This document shows positions 17,893 to 26,186 of a DNA stretch of 64,000 bases, one piece after another (position 1 is the first letter of the stretch; every line of letters begins with the position of its first letter). The position numbers were made by a program, and so were the translations under genes. The stretch comes from Natrinema thermotolerans DSM 11552. Its GTDB lineage: Archaea > Halobacteriota > Halobacteria > Halobacteriales > Natrialbaceae. Under the pieces are notes generated by a model that saw only the letters and a program-made list of their open reading frames with translations, had not been told where the DNA came from and did no database searches. The stretch covers positions 110,063-174,062 of the forward strand of contig AOIR01000050.1 of the NCBI GenBank assembly GCA_000337115.1. The letters are read 5' to 3'.

Positions 17893-19233
17893 ATGAACGT
17901 CTCTATCGTCGGCAGCGGCTACGTCGGTACGACCGTCGCCGCCTGTCTCGCGGATCTCGGCCACGACGTAATCAACATCGAGATCGACGAGGACATCGTC
18001 GCCACGATAAACGCCGGTGAGGCACCGATTCACGAGTCCGGGCTCGCCGAGCGGATTGCCGACCACGCCGGCACCCGCCTCCGTGCGACGACCGACTACG
18101 ATGCCGTCCGCGAAACGGACGTCACTTTCCTCTGTCTCCCGACGCCTCAGGCCGACGACGGCAGTCTCGATCTCGCGATCATGGAGTCCGGGGCGGAGTC
18201 GCTCGGCCGCGCCCTGGCGGGCAAGGACGACGACCACCTCGTGGTCGTCAAGAGTACGGTCCTGCCCGGGACCACCGAAGACGTCGTCGCGCCGATCCTC
18301 GAGGCCGAGTCGGGCACCTCGATCGGCGAGGGGATCGAGGTCGCGATGAACCCCGAGTTCCTCCGAATGGGAACCGCGGTTCGGGATTTCCTCGAGCCGG
18401 ACAAGGTCGTCTTCGGCACGGCCAGCGACGGAGCCGCCGCGACGCTCCGTGAACTATACGCCCCGATCCTCGAGGGCGAGGCGCTACGCGCCTCGAATAA
18501 CGCGAGCGGTGGTGAACCGCGAGCGCGCGATGGGACGGATCTGGTCGAGACCGACATCCGCGAGGCCGAACTCATCAAGTACGCCAACAACGCCTTCCTC
18601 GCGTCGAAGGTCTCGTTGGTCAACGAACTCGGTAACGTCGCCAAGGCCTACGGTGCGGACGCCTACGAGGTCCTCGAGGCGGTCGGGCTCGACGACCGGA
18701 TCTCGGAGCAGTTCATGCGCTCCGGCTTGGGCTGGGGTGGCTCCTGTTTCCCCAAGGACGTCAACGCCCTGCGGGCCGGCGCTCGCCAACAGGGGTACGA
18801 GCCGGAACTGCTCGATGCGACCGTCGCAGTCAACGACGAACAACCGCGGCGGCTCGTCGACCTCCTCGCGGACCACGTCCCCCTCGAGGGAGCCCGCATC
18901 GCGGTACTCGGACTGTCGTTCAAGCCCGGGACTGACGACATACGCAAGTCCCGCGCGCTGGACGTGATCGACGCCCTGACGGCACGGGGCGCGGACGTCG
19001 TCGCCTACGATCCGGTCGCGATCGAGAACGTCCGGGCCGACTATCCCGACATCGAGTACGCCGACTCGGCGGAGGGCGCGCTCGCGGACGCGGACGGCGC
19101 GGTCGTCGCCACTGGGTGGCCGGAGTTCGACAGGCTCTCGTTCGATGGCATGGCTCGCAGAGTCGTGGTCGATGGCCGCCGGATCGACATCGACGAGGAC
19201 GCACTCGAGGTCTACGAGGGGCTGACCTGGTAG
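17893..19233 (+). CDS. aglM: UDP-glucose 6-dehydrogenase AglM, with in-frame insert
   Basis: A 446-residue NAD-dependent enzyme oxidising UDP-glucose to UDP-glucuronate. NAD site GSGYVGTTVAACLADLGHDV at residues 7-26; catalytic Cys in GGSCFPKDVNALRAG at about residue 285; C-terminal domain with VLGLSFKPGTDDIRKSRALD. Between YAPILEG and VETDIREAELIKYANNAF sits an extra stretch of about 20 residues (about 196-216) coded by palindrome-rich DNA (18477-18540), which most family members lack. The insert precedes the central helical region and leaves every catalytic motif intact. Confidence 0.92.
   Translation: MNVSIVGSGYVGTTVAACLADLGHDVINIEIDEDIVATINAGEAPIHESGLAERIADHAGTRLRATTDYDAVRETDVTFLCLPTPQADDGSLDLAIMESGAESLGRALAGKDDDHLVVVKSTVLPGTTEDVVAPILEAESGTSIGEGIEVAMNPEFLRMGTAVRDFLEPDKVVFGTASDGAAATLRELYAPILEGEALRASNNASGGEPRARDGTDLVETDIREAELIKYANNAFLASKVSLVNELGNVAKAYGADAYEVLEAVGLDDRISEQFMRSGLGWGGSCFPKDVNALRAGARQQGYEPELLDATVAVNDEQPRRLVDLLADHVPLEGARIAVLGLSFKPGTDDIRKSRALDVIDALTARGADVVAYDPVAIENVRADYPDIEYADSAEGALADADGAVVATGWPEFDRLSFDGMARRVVVDGRRIDIDEDALEVYEGLTW
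18477..18540. repeat. Palindromic in-frame insert within aglM
   Basis: The DNA forms two hairpins: an 8-bp perfect stem CGAGGCGC-tac-GCGCCTCG at 18477-18495, and GCGGT-ggtga-ACCGC at 18506-18520. It codes for residues (ALRASNNASGGEPRARDG) that interrupt a conserved part of the UDP-glucose dehydrogenase. Limits are approximate. It is compared with a similar insert in dphB at about 40240-40295. Confidence 0.6.
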
Positions 19234-19527
19234 CCCGCTGATCACGGAATTGGGTCTCAGTCAGCCGTCGTTCCGTCCCCGTAATGCTCGCGTCGGCGAT
19301 GATCGCCCGAGCGAGAGCAGGGCCGCCCGCCGATCGAACAGCGCCCCGGTCACAGTCGAATCGCCCGTCGCCGTTACACGAGTCGCCACGGTGTTGGGAT
19401 CAGTTAAAAGCCCGCCAGTGATCAATCAGCAACCTTTTGCAGTTACGCCGGGGAGTAGTCACCGATGGAGGATGACGTGGTACGTTCGGGTTCGGCCCTC
19501 CAGCCGGACGGCGGGGGGATCGTCGCG

Positions 19528-20472
19528 ATGACTGACGACTCCCGCGAGATCGCCCCCGACGAGGTCTGTATCCTCATTCCCACGCTCAACGAGGCGGCCA
19601 CGATCGGCGACGTGATCGAGGGCTTTTACGACGAGGGATACACGAACGTCGTCGTCATCGACGGTGACTCGAGCGACGAGACCCGCGAGATCGCCCGTGA
19701 TCACGGTGCCGAGGTGATCGTCCAGTCGGGCAGCGGAAAGGGCCAGGCCGTCCGCGAGGCCCTCGAGTACATCACGGTTCCGTACGTGTTGATGCTCGAC
19801 GGCGACGGGACCTACGATCCGGCCGACGCCGATCGGATGATCGAACCGCTTTCCCGGGGCTACGAACACGTCATCGGTAACCGATTCGCAGACATGGACG
19901 ACGACGCGATGCGGGCGCTGAACGGGTTCGGCAATCGCGTGATAAACCGCGCGTTCGGGTTCGTCCACGGCGCGAACTACGAGGACATCCTGTCGGGGTA
20001 CCGAGCCTTTACCGTCGACTCCTTCGAGCGCCTGTCGCTCGACTCGGACGGCTTTACGATCGAGACCGAACTCGCCGTCGAGTGTGTCAAACACGGGATC
20101 GAAACGACCGTCGTTCCGATCAGTTACAGTGCCCGTCCCGAGGAGTCCGAAACCAACCTTCACCCGGTCAAAGACGGCGGCACCATCCTGCTCGCGCTGT
20201 ACTCGCTCGCCAAGACGAACAATCCGCTGTTTTACTTCGGGAGCCTCGGCGTCACCGGCATCGTCTCCGGCGGCCTCATCGCGATGTACGTCCTCTGGGA
20301 ATGGATCCAGTACCAGCAGAGCCACGAGGTCATCGCACTGGTCTCGGCGGCCGCTATCATCCTCGGCGTGCAACTGCTCATGTTCGGCGTCCTCTCGGAC
20401 ATGCTCGTAACGCTCCACCGTGAGCAACGTCGCCGCCTCGAGCGGATCGCTCGAGACGAGCCCGAGGAGTAA
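19528..20472 (+). CDS. aglJ: Dolichyl-phosphate hexosyltransferase AglJ
   Basis: A 314-residue GT2 enzyme thought to add the first hexose to dolichol phosphate in the N-glycosylation pathway. GT-A motifs: VCILIPTLNEAATIGDVIEG, VVIDGDSSDETREIARDHGA, SGSGKGQAVREAL, and the DxD-type MLDGDGTYDPADADRM. EDILSGYRAFTVDSFERLS and SYSARPEESETNLHPV are AglJ-like. Two C-terminal membrane segments follow (residues about 250-300). An in-frame ATG at 19465 would add 21 residues; the inner start puts the core motif near the N-terminus as in relatives. Confidence 0.88.
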   Translation: MTDDSREIAPDEVCILIPTLNEAATIGDVIEGFYDEGYTNVVVIDGDSSDETREIARDHGAEVIVQSGSGKGQAVREALEYITVPYVLMLDGDGTYDPADADRMIEPLSRGYEHVIGNRFADMDDDAMRALNGFGNRVINRAFGFVHGANYEDILSGYRAFTVDSFERLSLDSDGFTIETELAVECVKHGIETTVVPISYSARPEESETNLHPVKDGGTILLALYSLAKTNNPLFYFGSLGVTGIVSGGLIAMYVLWEWIQYQQSHEVIALVSAAAIILGVQLLMFGVLSDMLVTLHREQRRRLERIARDEPEE

Positions 20473-20567
20473 CGGCCGTTCGAGCGGCGTCACCGAGCGG
20501 GCGTCGAGACGCCCCCGGCTATCGCTCTCGTGGTCGATAACGCACCGCGACGGTTCGAGCAACTCGT

Positions 20568-20897
20568 TCAGAAAGGCAACAGTGAACGGACCTGTGCGAC
20601 GACCCCACCCGAACGGTTCCGCCGATACTCCTCGAAAGGCTCGTGGAGCGCGTTCAGCAGTTCCTGCCGGGACTCGAACTGTCGGGCCGGAACCCGCTCG
20701 AGCATCTCGGACAGCGCCACGTCGTTGCCGTGGACGTCGTAGGGAATGCGCTCGTGGCCGAGTGCCGCGTTGACGTCGTCTTTCGTGGCCGGAAAGCGCA
20801 ACTCGGCGTCCTTGAGGCGGGCGTCGACGGCCGCGATGCCGAACTCGATGCTGTCGGGTTCCTCGTCGTCGCCGCTCGATGGTGGCCGGACTCCCAT
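20568..20897 (-). CDS. Small haloarchaeal protein, DUF5789-like
   Basis: A 109-residue soluble protein: acidic N-terminus, then FGIAAVDARLKDAELRFPAT, VNAALGHERIPYDVHGNDVA and an LSEMLERVPARQFESRQELL helix. The pattern of a helix, a short strand and a second helix ending in a basic tail recalls the haloarchaeal DUF5789 group, whose function is not known. The family assignment is by memory. A TATA-like stretch (tttttatatccg on the minus strand) lies just upstream. Confidence 0.65.
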   Translation of the reverse strand: MGVRPPSSGDDEEPDSIEFGIAAVDARLKDAELRFPATKDDVNAALGHERIPYDVHGNDVALSEMLERVPARQFESRQELLNALHEPFEEYRRNRSGGVVAQVRSLLPF

Positions 20898-21047
20898 ACC
20901 TGTACCTCTCGATACGGAGCCGGATATAAAAATGGCTGTGGAGACGGTCGAGGTCGACGGCGATCGGCCGGGGGACGACCACGGGACGAGTCACCGACGA
21001 ACGTCGCCCGTCGACACGCCTTTGAGGACCGCGACGGAGTATGGCGT

Positions 21048-21257
21048 ATGACCGAATACACCACTGTGTCGATCCCGAAGGACCTCGCGGACCGCGTCGA
21101 AGAGACCATCGAGGGCACGAGCTTTCAGAGTACGAGCGACCTCGTCCGGTTCCTGCTTCGTAGCATCGTAATCCAGCACCAGAAGGAGGGCGAACTCACC
21201 GAAGCGGAGTTCGAAGAGATCACCGAACAGCTCCGCGGGCTCGGCTACCTCGAGTAG
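21048..21257 (+). CDS. Ribbon-helix-helix (CopG-like) DNA-binding protein
   Basis: A 69-residue protein. MTEYTTVSIPKDLADRVEET gives the beta-strand and first helix of a ribbon-helix-helix fold; SFQSTSDLVRFLLRSIVIQH is the second helix. The C-terminal EFEEITEQLRGLGYLE is acidic. Such proteins dimerise and bind DNA as repressors or antitoxins. No toxin gene is adjacent, so a stand-alone regulator is more likely. The start is the only ATG that gives the fold a complete first strand. Confidence 0.75.
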   Translation: MTEYTTVSIPKDLADRVEETIEGTSFQSTSDLVRFLLRSIVIQHQKEGELTEAEFEEITEQLRGLGYLE

Positions 21258-21383
21258 ACCGTGGCTCCCCGGTCGCATCGTTTCGTGTGGATCGACCAGC
21301 CGGGCCGGAGCCGCTTCGATCCGGCGACGGCGGGGTAGCGTTTTTGCCGCTCGAGGGCGCTAGCGTCGACTGGAGGGAGACCG

Positions 21384-21515
21384 ATGCCACACGTTCCGAA
21401 CTTCCCATCCGAGGATACCGACGAGTCCGAGGACGAACGGCGTGAACGGACTCCGGGGAGCATCATCGACCGAATCATCGATGACGGCGAGTTGCCGGTC
21501 ACGACCGGGATCTGA
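21384..21515 (+). CDS. Small acidic protein, 43 residues
   Basis: An ORF of 44 codons from ATG 21384 to TGA 21513-21515, coding for MPHVPNFPSEDTDESEDERR followed by ERTPGSIIDRIIDDGELPVT-type sequence. A strong Shine-Dalgarno-like GGAGGGAG sits 5 nt before the ATG. The acidic, mostly disordered composition is typical of haloarchaeal micro-proteins. Function unknown. It is called on the ribosome-binding site and composition only. Confidence 0.5.
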   Translation: MPHVPNFPSEDTDESEDERRERTPGSIIDRIIDDGELPVTTGI

Positions 21516-21584
21516 CGCTCAAGCCACCAGTCGCTTCGTTTTTCCGCCCGCTGGTGTCGACGCCGTTCGAACCGACCGCGTGTG

Positions 21585-22007
21585 TCAGTCCGTCAGTGAC
21601 TTCCCCGGCGGCGTGGCGTCGACGATCTCGAGGGATTTGCGGCGGCCGCTGCGGTCGAACGCCGCGAACGAGTTCTCGTCGGGCTTCCACGGCGGGACGG
21701 CCACGAAGACGATCTCCGCGAGGTCGTCGCGGCGGGTCACTGCGAGTTCGCCGACGGGATGGGAGACGAACTGTCCCTGTGTCTGGCGGGCGGGCGTCGA
21801 CAGGTTCACGCCGAAGACGGCGTTGACGGCGTTGCCGGGGTCCGGCAGGAAGAAGTCGGTAAAGACCGGCGTCTCCGGCGGGAGGTCGGCCGCTCCCTCG
21901 AGGTCGCCGGCCGGCGAGACCGAGACGCCGGTCGTCAGCTCGTCGGGGTCCGCATCGCTGGCCAGATCCAGCAGGACGTCGACGAGACCGCGAGTGACGT
22001 AGACCAC
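21585..22007 (-). CDS. Uncharacterised haloarchaeal protein
   Basis: A 140-residue protein starting with GTG at 22005-22007 (MVYVTRGLVDVLLDLASDAD). It has alternating short strands and loops (VFTDFFLPDPGNAVNAVFGV, QGQFVSHPVGELAVT, DLAEIVFVAVPPW). No membrane segment, signal peptide or clear catalytic motif. The coding frame and acidic composition support a real gene. I do not recognise a family of known function. Confidence 0.6.
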   Translation of the reverse strand: MVYVTRGLVDVLLDLASDADPDELTTGVSVSPAGDLEGAADLPPETPVFTDFFLPDPGNAVNAVFGVNLSTPARQTQGQFVSHPVGELAVTRRDDLAEIVFVAVPPWKPDENSFAAFDRSGRRKSLEIVDATPPGKSLTD

Positions 22008-22060
22008 AGGCGTCCTATGGGGTGCTGCTAGTTAGATGTATTCCCCGACGTGACCCTCGT

Positions 22061-22744
22061 TCAGAACGGCAACATCTCCCAGGCGGTCCCCGCGTACAGC
22101 CGCGGGGCCCGTTTTCGCGATCTCGAGAGCGCGGCCTCGAGGACGGTCGCCGCGTTCTCCATCACGCCGGCACCGTGGCCGACGAGAACGCGTTCGGGAG
22201 CGACACCGCGAAGCGCCGACCGGGGCGGTTTCAGCCGCAGCGCCGGATGGACGCCGAGCGTCTCGTCGCCGGTCAGGAAGTAGTCGACGGATCCGACCGA
22301 CTCGGGGACCATGAGCGTTCCGTCGGTTGGATTATAGAGGGCCACCTCCTGCCAGAAGCGGTTGTCGACGACGGTGATCGCCCGGAGCCCGGTGTCGGAG
22401 AGTTCGTCGTCGAACCGGGCGACCGCGGCGTCGATGTCGCCAGTGACGCCGTTGAACCACTCCGGGAGGTAAACCGGAACGTCGTGGCGGTTCGCGATCG
22501 TCGCGGCGTCGCGTTTGTGTCGGTCCAGTCCGACGACGACGCCGGCCACGTCGCCGAACTCGGCCAACAGATCGTCGAGCCCCTCGGCGTCGACCGGGTC
22601 GATCACCCAGACCTCGCCGTCGATCTCGAGGGCGTGGCTGGCCCGTTGCATCCGTTCGTCGGGGTGGGCGATCCAGCCGACACCGCCGTCGAATCGGTCG
22701 ATCTCTCGGAACTCCGTCGCTCGTTCGTCGGCGCGAAAACCCAT
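22061..22744 (-). CDS. Metallo-beta-lactamase-like protein with degenerate metal site
   Basis: A 227-residue protein from ATG 22742-22744 (MGFRADERATEFREIDRFDG). Order of elements fits an MBL fold: GVGWIAHPDERMQRASHALE, VWVIDPVDAEGLDDLLAEFG, VVVGLDRHKRDAATIANRHD, VPVYLPEWF and a C-terminal VLVGHGAGVMENAA. In active enzymes the fourth strand leads into HxHxDH; here the position reads LDRHKRDA, so most ligands appear lost. It may be a non-enzymatic relative. Family call moderate. Confidence 0.55.
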   Translation of the reverse strand: MGFRADERATEFREIDRFDGGVGWIAHPDERMQRASHALEIDGEVWVIDPVDAEGLDDLLAEFGDVAGVVVGLDRHKRDAATIANRHDVPVYLPEWFNGVTGDIDAAVARFDDELSDTGLRAITVVDNRFWQEVALYNPTDGTLMVPESVGSVDYFLTGDETLGVHPALRLKPPRSALRGVAPERVLVGHGAGVMENAATVLEAALSRSRKRAPRLYAGTAWEMLPF

Positions 22745-22864
22745 GCCGTGTGTTATGGGCCACCGACGCATAAACGTCGGTAAACTCCGTCTCACGCGGC
22801 CGTCGTTGTCGACGGCCCAAGACGCGGCGACGCTTCTATGCGCCCGTCGCCCGTACGGTCGGCC

Positions 22865-23551
22865 ATGCTATCCGGGCTGGCCTGGCTGGCGCTCGAGGCG
22901 AAGTACCTCGAGCCGGCAGCGGCGTTCTACGAGGAAACACTGGGACTGACCGTGCGCGAGCGCGGCCCCCGCGAGGTCGTCTTCGCGGCCGGCGACACCG
23001 ATCTCGTCTGTCGCCGGCCCGACGGGATTCCGCGGGGCGGGCTCCACACCCACTTCGCGTTCTCGATTCCCGACGCCGAGTACGACGACTGGTGGGAGCG
23101 ACTGAGCGAGGGCTACGACCTCGAGGAAGCGCAGTTCGGGCCCGCTCGATCGCTGTATCTGTACGATCCCGACGGCAACTGCGTCGAACTCGGGCAACAG
23201 GACGTGGCCGGGCCGGGCATCGACGGGCTCTTCGAGGTCGTCCTCGAGGTCCGCGACCTCGAGCGCGCCCACCGGTTCTACGAGGCCCTGGGCTTCGAGA
23301 CGGTCGACGAGGGCGACGACCGCAAGCGTGTGCGGCTGCAGGGTCCGATGGCGCTGGAACTGTGGGAACCCCACCTCGGCCTCGCCGACGCCCGCGGCGG
23401 CGTCCACGTCGACCTCGGGTTCGAGACCGACGAGCCGGCCGCGGCACTCGCCGCCGTCCGGGACCGGATCGGCTCGCTCGAGCGCGGGGCGGATGACGAG
23501 GTCGTCGTCCGGGATCCGGACGGGCACGTCCTGACGTTCACCAGCGGCTGA
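22865..23551 (+). CDS. VOC family protein (two glyoxalase-like domains)
   Basis: A 228-residue protein made of two vicinal-oxygen-chelate modules. Module 1: WLALEAKYLEPAAAFYEETL through SLYLYDPDGNCVELGQQD. Module 2: FEVVLEVRDLERAHRFYEAL through VVVRDPDGHVLTFTSG. Each shows the beta-alpha-beta-beta-beta pattern with the DPDG turn before the last strand. The family includes glyoxalases, dioxygenases and resistance proteins; the substrate cannot be told. Start at 22865 gives a clean first strand; an upstream ATG at 22838 is possible. Confidence 0.82.
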   Translation: MLSGLAWLALEAKYLEPAAAFYEETLGLTVRERGPREVVFAAGDTDLVCRRPDGIPRGGLHTHFAFSIPDAEYDDWWERLSEGYDLEEAQFGPARSLYLYDPDGNCVELGQQDVAGPGIDGLFEVVLEVRDLERAHRFYEALGFETVDEGDDRKRVRLQGPMALELWEPHLGLADARGGVHVDLGFETDEPAAALAAVRDRIGSLERGADDEVVVRDPDGHVLTFTSG

Positions 23552-23582
23552 GTGGGCCGACCACGTGGTCTCGAGAACAGGT

Positions 23583-23873
23583 TCAGAGTCGCTCGGTACT
23601 CACGTCCACGCCCGGCGGCGTCACCAGCAGGAACCCCCGGAAGTGAACGAGGTTGCCGCCCTCCTCCCTGACGTCCCGCGCGAACCCCGCGGCCAGCTCG
23701 TTGACGTCGCCCTCGACGTTCAACACGAGGACGTTCCCCTTCGAGATCGTCTCGAGCCACTCCTCGGCCGGGGTTTCCCCGTCGAGGACGCCCAGTACGA
23801 TGCTGCCCTCGATCTCGAGTTCGTCGTCGATGTGTTCCTCGACGGTCCGGAGGTCGAGGTCGAAATCGCTCAT
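23583..23873 (-). CDS. Conserved small haloarchaeal protein, DUF5779-like
   Basis: A 96-residue acidic protein beginning MSDFDLDLRTVEEHIDDELE at ATG 23871-23873. It continues with IEGSIVLGVLDGETPAEEWL, NVLVLNVEGDVNELAAGFAR and a C-terminal HFRGFLLVTPPGVDV. The strands and helices suggest a compact alpha/beta fold. I associate it with the haloarchaeal DUF5779 group from memory; no function is known. A longer in-frame start would run into the hairpin region and is rejected. Confidence 0.65.
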   Translation of the reverse strand: MSDFDLDLRTVEEHIDDELEIEGSIVLGVLDGETPAEEWLETISKGNVLVLNVEGDVNELAAGFARDVREEGGNLVHFRGFLLVTPPGVDVSTERL

Positions 23874-23911
23874 GCGCCGTGGATGGCAGCGCGACGAGAA
23901 AAACGTTCGCC

Positions 23912-24004
23912 ATCGACCTTTTGCTCTGCGGGCCAGCGAGCTGGCCCTCGGCAAAAGGTCGATCAAAAGCCTCCTCCTTCCGTTTCAGGCGCTCGAAGAG
24001 CGCC
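23912..24004. repeat. Large compound palindrome between DUF5779-like and ferritin-like genes
   Basis: Outer arms ATCGACCTTTTGC (23912-23924) and GCAAAAGGTCGAT (23951-23963) are perfectly complementary over 13 bp. Inside, GGGCCAGC-ga-GCTGGCCC (23930-23947) makes a perfect 8-bp hairpin. A second hairpin GGCGCTC-gaa-GAGCGCC follows at 23988-24004. It lies downstream of the ferritin-like gene on the minus strand and could end its transcript, but the length and symmetry look more like a palindromic repetitive element. Confidence 0.65.
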
Positions 24005-24064
24005 TTTCACATCGGTCGTCGGCCCGCTCGCTCACTTCGTTCACTCGCGGTTATCACCTCATAC

Positions 24065-24520
24065 TCAGTCCATCGGGAACTCCTTCTGGAACCCGCGGAA
24101 CTCCGTGCGGTGGGCCTCCTCGTCGGCGAGGATCGTCACCGCCACGTCCTCCGTAACGGGATCGTTGGCTTCGGTCGCGGCCTCGATCAGCGACCGGTAG
24201 GTCTCGATGGCGTCCGCTTCGGCCTCGAGGACTCCCTCGATGACCGACTGGACGTCGGTCGTATCTTCGGGGGGCTGGAGGCTGTGCTGGTTGGCTTCGA
24301 ACGACTCCGAGCCCGGCGGCGACTCGTCGAGCTGTTTCAGCCGCTCGCCGAGTATTCTGGCGTGGTCGAGTTCCTCCTGAATGTCCTCCTCGAGGCTCGT
24401 CTTGACCTCCTCGGCGTGGATGCCATCGAGGACGATCGCGTTGGTCTGGTAGTTCATCACGGTCTCGAATTCGTCGATGTATGCTCCGGTCAGCAGGTCG
24501 GTGATCTCGTCGGTCGTCAT
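24065..24520 (-). CDS. Ferritin-like domain protein
   Basis: A 151-residue four-helix-bundle protein. Paired metal-ligand type motifs are visible: DEFETVMNYQTNAIVLDG with EEDIQEELDHARIL (E-x-x-H style) in the first half and VLEAEADAIETYRSLIEAA with ILADEEAHRTEFRGF in the second. This is the pattern of ferritin-like/Dps-like or bacterioferritin-related proteins that bind a di-iron centre. The start MTTDEITDLLTGAYIDEF at 24518-24520 is supported by a TATA-like CTTTATACC about 25 nt upstream on the minus strand. Confidence 0.78.
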   Translation of the reverse strand: MTTDEITDLLTGAYIDEFETVMNYQTNAIVLDGIHAEEVKTSLEEDIQEELDHARILGERLKQLDESPPGSESFEANQHSLQPPEDTTDVQSVIEGVLEAEADAIETYRSLIEAATEANDPVTEDVAVTILADEEAHRTEFRGFQKEFPMD

Positions 24521-24955
24521 GCCGCCGGTCCCTACCACAAGAGGGTATAAAGTGTTCATCCGCGCGTCTGCCCGCCACGACGACCGCCCTCGAGGCTCGA
24601 CGACGGTCGGATGAAAGTGGACGATCACGCACTTATTACGCCTGTTGTGGGACTACATCTAACGTTCTGGAACGAACACGATACTGGCTGCCCGAACGTT
24701 CACCGCGGAGCGCGCGCCAGCGCTTGCGAGCGACGAACCGGCCCCGATCGGCGACGAAACGGGGGCGATCGCGGTTCGTTCGGGCCGATCGGACGGAATA
24801 CCACATACTATACTAGGTCATATATGTCGATAATATGCCGCTGCCGTCATGCGATTCTTCGATTCTTCACGATCGATCGAGAACGTTCAGTCCGCCGACG
24901 GCTCCGTCCGCAGCGGTAGTTTTATATACCTCGTCGCACCTCGGGTTGAGATACA
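24521..24955. other. Intergenic region with promoters for ferritin-like gene and leuA
   Basis: A 435-bp gap without a convincing gene. The left end holds the minus-strand promoter of the ferritin-like gene. The middle (about 24655-24780) has GC-rich inverted segments (CGAACCG and CGGTTCG about 30 bp apart), and a patch near 24800-24835 is AT-rich (atactatactaggtcatatatg). The leuA TATA box lies at the right end. The region size suggests regulated transcription of the amino-acid cluster. Confidence 0.6.
24921..24928 (+). promoter_or_regulatory. TATA box of leuA
   Basis: TTTATATA is centred about 30 nt before the ATG at 24956. In haloarchaea this spacing gives a transcript starting at or next to the start codon. 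It supports 24956, and not the upstream in-frame ATG at 24849, as the translational start of leuA. Confidence 0.75.
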
Positions 24956-26186
24956 ATGTCTTCACAAGACAGCCCATCCTCTGACAACAGTCAGGGGGGT
25001 CGAGTTCTTCCAGGGCACGTTAGATTCCACTGACGAAATAGAGTCAGCACGTGTCTTCGATACGACCCTCCGGGACGGCGAACAGTCGCCCGGCACATCG
25101 TTTTCCTACGACGACAAACGGCAGATCGCGTCCATCTTGGACGAGATGGGAACCCACGTTATCGAAGCCGGGTTCCCCGTCAACTCCGACGCGGAGTTCG
25201 AAGCCGTTCGTGATATCGCTTCGGCAACCAGTTCGACGACCTGTGGCTTAGCCCGCGTCGTCGACGGTGATATCGAAGCGGCCCTCGATTCCGGCGTCGA
25301 GATGGTGCATACGTTCGTCTCCACCAGCGACGTCCAGATCGAGGACTCGATGCATGCCACCCGGGAGGAAGTCGTACAGCGCGCAGTCGAGTCGGTCGAA
25401 CGCATCAAAGAGGCAGGCGCGACCTGCATGTTCTCGCCGATGGATGCGACCCGGACCGACGAGGAGTACCTGATCGACGTGATCGAAGCGGTCACCGAGG
25501 CAGGCACCGACTGGATCAACATCCCCGACACCTGCGGGGTCGCGACACCGACCCGATTCCGGGCCATGATCGAGAAGGTCTGTGCCCACACGGACGCGCG
25601 GGTCGACGTCCACACCCACGACGACTTCGGGCTGGCCACCGCCAACGCGCTGGCCGGCATCGAAGCCGGCGCGGCACAGGCGCAGGTCTCGGTCAACTCG
25701 ATCGGCGAGCGGGCCGGCAACGCCGCCTACGAGGAGTACGTGATGGCCGTCGAGTCGCTCTACCAGTGCGACACCGGGATCGACACGACGCGCATCACCG
25801 AACTCTCGAGCGTCGTCGAGGAGAAAAGCGGGATGGACACGCCGGGCAACAAGCCTGTCGTCGGTGCCAACGCCTTCTCCCACGAGAGCGGCATCCACGC
25901 CGCCGGCGTCATCGAGAACTCCGACACCTTCGAACCCGGCGTCATGACCCCCGAGATGGTCGGTGCCGAGCGCCGACTGGTCATGGGGAAACACACCGGG
26001 ACCCACTCGGTCCGGGAGCGACTCGTCGAGCGCGGCTTCGAGCCCACCGACGAGCAGGTCAAGGCGGTCACCCGCCGCGTCAAAGACTACGGGGCCGAGA
26101 AGCGCCGAGTCACCGTCGACGACTTAGAGCGCTTCGCCGAAGAGGCCGGCGTCGAGCGCCGGAACGAGGAGGAGGTGCGGATCTGA
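24956..26186 (+). CDS. leuA: 2-isopropylmalate synthase LeuA, with apparent +1 frame discontinuity near the N-terminus
   Basis: Condenses acetyl-CoA with 2-oxoisovalerate, first step of leucine synthesis; citramalate synthase is the alternative in the same family. Core motifs: VFDTTLRDGEQSPGTSFSYD, VDVHTHDDFGLATANALAG, SVNSIGERAGNAAYEE. The best start, ATG 24956 (MSSQDSPSSDNSQ), is in a different frame from the core and would end after 25 codons. Removing one G from the G6 run at 24994-24999 gives an unbroken MSSQDSPSSDNSQGVEFFQ. Without this, the core frame is open only to an ATG at 24849, upstream of the TATA box. This may be a sequencing slip, a mutation, or frameshifting/slippage. Confidence 0.85.

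Noticed and set aside
24849-24955. ATG 24849 as the normal leuA start
   Set aside because: The TATA box at 24921 would be inside the gene, and the extra N-terminus does not look like the family. It remains the only start in the unbroken frame, so it is noted under leuA.
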